Assembly (NCBI GenBank): GCA_003232175.1
Contig: QILX01000120.1
Span: forward strand, 1 to 5,820
Length of the DNA: 5,820 bases
Direction: 5' to 3'
Source: Hyphomicrobiales bacterium
GTDB taxonomy: Bacteria; Pseudomonadota; Alphaproteobacteria; Rhizobiales; SZUA-8
Positions 5,773 through 5,820 of this stretch are shown piece by piece. Every line of letters begins with the position of its first letter. The first letter of the stretch is position 1. A program made the position numbers and the translations under genes. The notes below the pieces were generated by a model, which had not been told where the DNA came from, made no database searches, and saw only the letters and a program-made list of their open reading frames with translations.

Positions 5773-5820
5773 TAAAAACCCTGACAGCTCCGGCATGAAA
5801 CCGGGGCTGTCAGACTTTTA
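5773..5820 (+). terminator. Rho-independent terminator after the binding-protein gene
   Basis: A 13-bp stem is formed by CTGACAGCTCCGG (5781-5793) and CCGGGGCTGTCAG (5801-5813), with one U-G wobble and a 7-nt loop CATGAAA. It is followed by ACTTTTA up to the window edge and preceded by TAAAAA, so the same hairpin could also stop transcription arriving from the right. It starts about 33 bases past the stop codon. A smaller 6-bp hairpin (GGCGGA/TCCGCC, 5748-5753 and 5763-5768) sits directly after the stop. The T run may continue beyond the window. Confidence 0.85.

Overview
The window looks like a piece of an alphaproteobacterial chromosome. The grounds are high GC with strong G/C preference at third codon positions in the two recognisable genes, a LepA sequence of proteobacterial type, and a periplasmic binding protein of the tripartite tricarboxylate transporter (TctC/Bug) family, which is expanded in Proteobacteria. 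The order within Alphaproteobacteria cannot be settled from this sequence alone; a Rhodospirillales-like group is only a guess.

Layout: (1) 1-1517, plus strand: the C-terminal five-sixths of lepA (elongation factor 4), cut by the window edge. It carries an in-frame GTC repeat that lengthens a valine run near the start of domain II. (2) 1518-1837: intergenic space between convergent genes. Its main content is a 192-bp inverted-repeat element (1552-1743) whose core is a perfect palindrome with 52-bp arms and a 15-nt loop, plus a partial tandem copy of the left arm. (3) 4621-1838, minus strand: a tightly packed set of uncharacterised genes. In reading order they are a small, lower-GC hypothetical gene, a highly charged proline-rich disordered protein joined to it by an ATGA stop/start overlap, and a protein with an acidic proline-rich N-terminal region, one transmembrane helix, a proline/alanine-rich periplasmic linker and C-terminal TPR-like repeats. 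The last two sit in different frames with a 101-bp overlap, and may really be one gene of about 780 codons broken by a single-base indel. (4) 4622-4751: a divergent intergenic region. (5) 4752-5747, plus strand: a TctC/Bug-type solute-binding protein with a signal peptide, closed by a strong rho-independent terminator at the right edge of the window.

The parts do not form one obvious pathway. lepA is a housekeeping translation gene and the binding protein is a nutrient-uptake component. The minus-strand set between them is the least understood part: it could encode an envelope-spanning scaffold, with a long cytoplasmic disordered tail and a periplasmic TPR domain, but no function can be assigned from sequence. 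The features most worth checking are the long palindrome, the frame break in the minus-strand set and the valine expansion in LepA.
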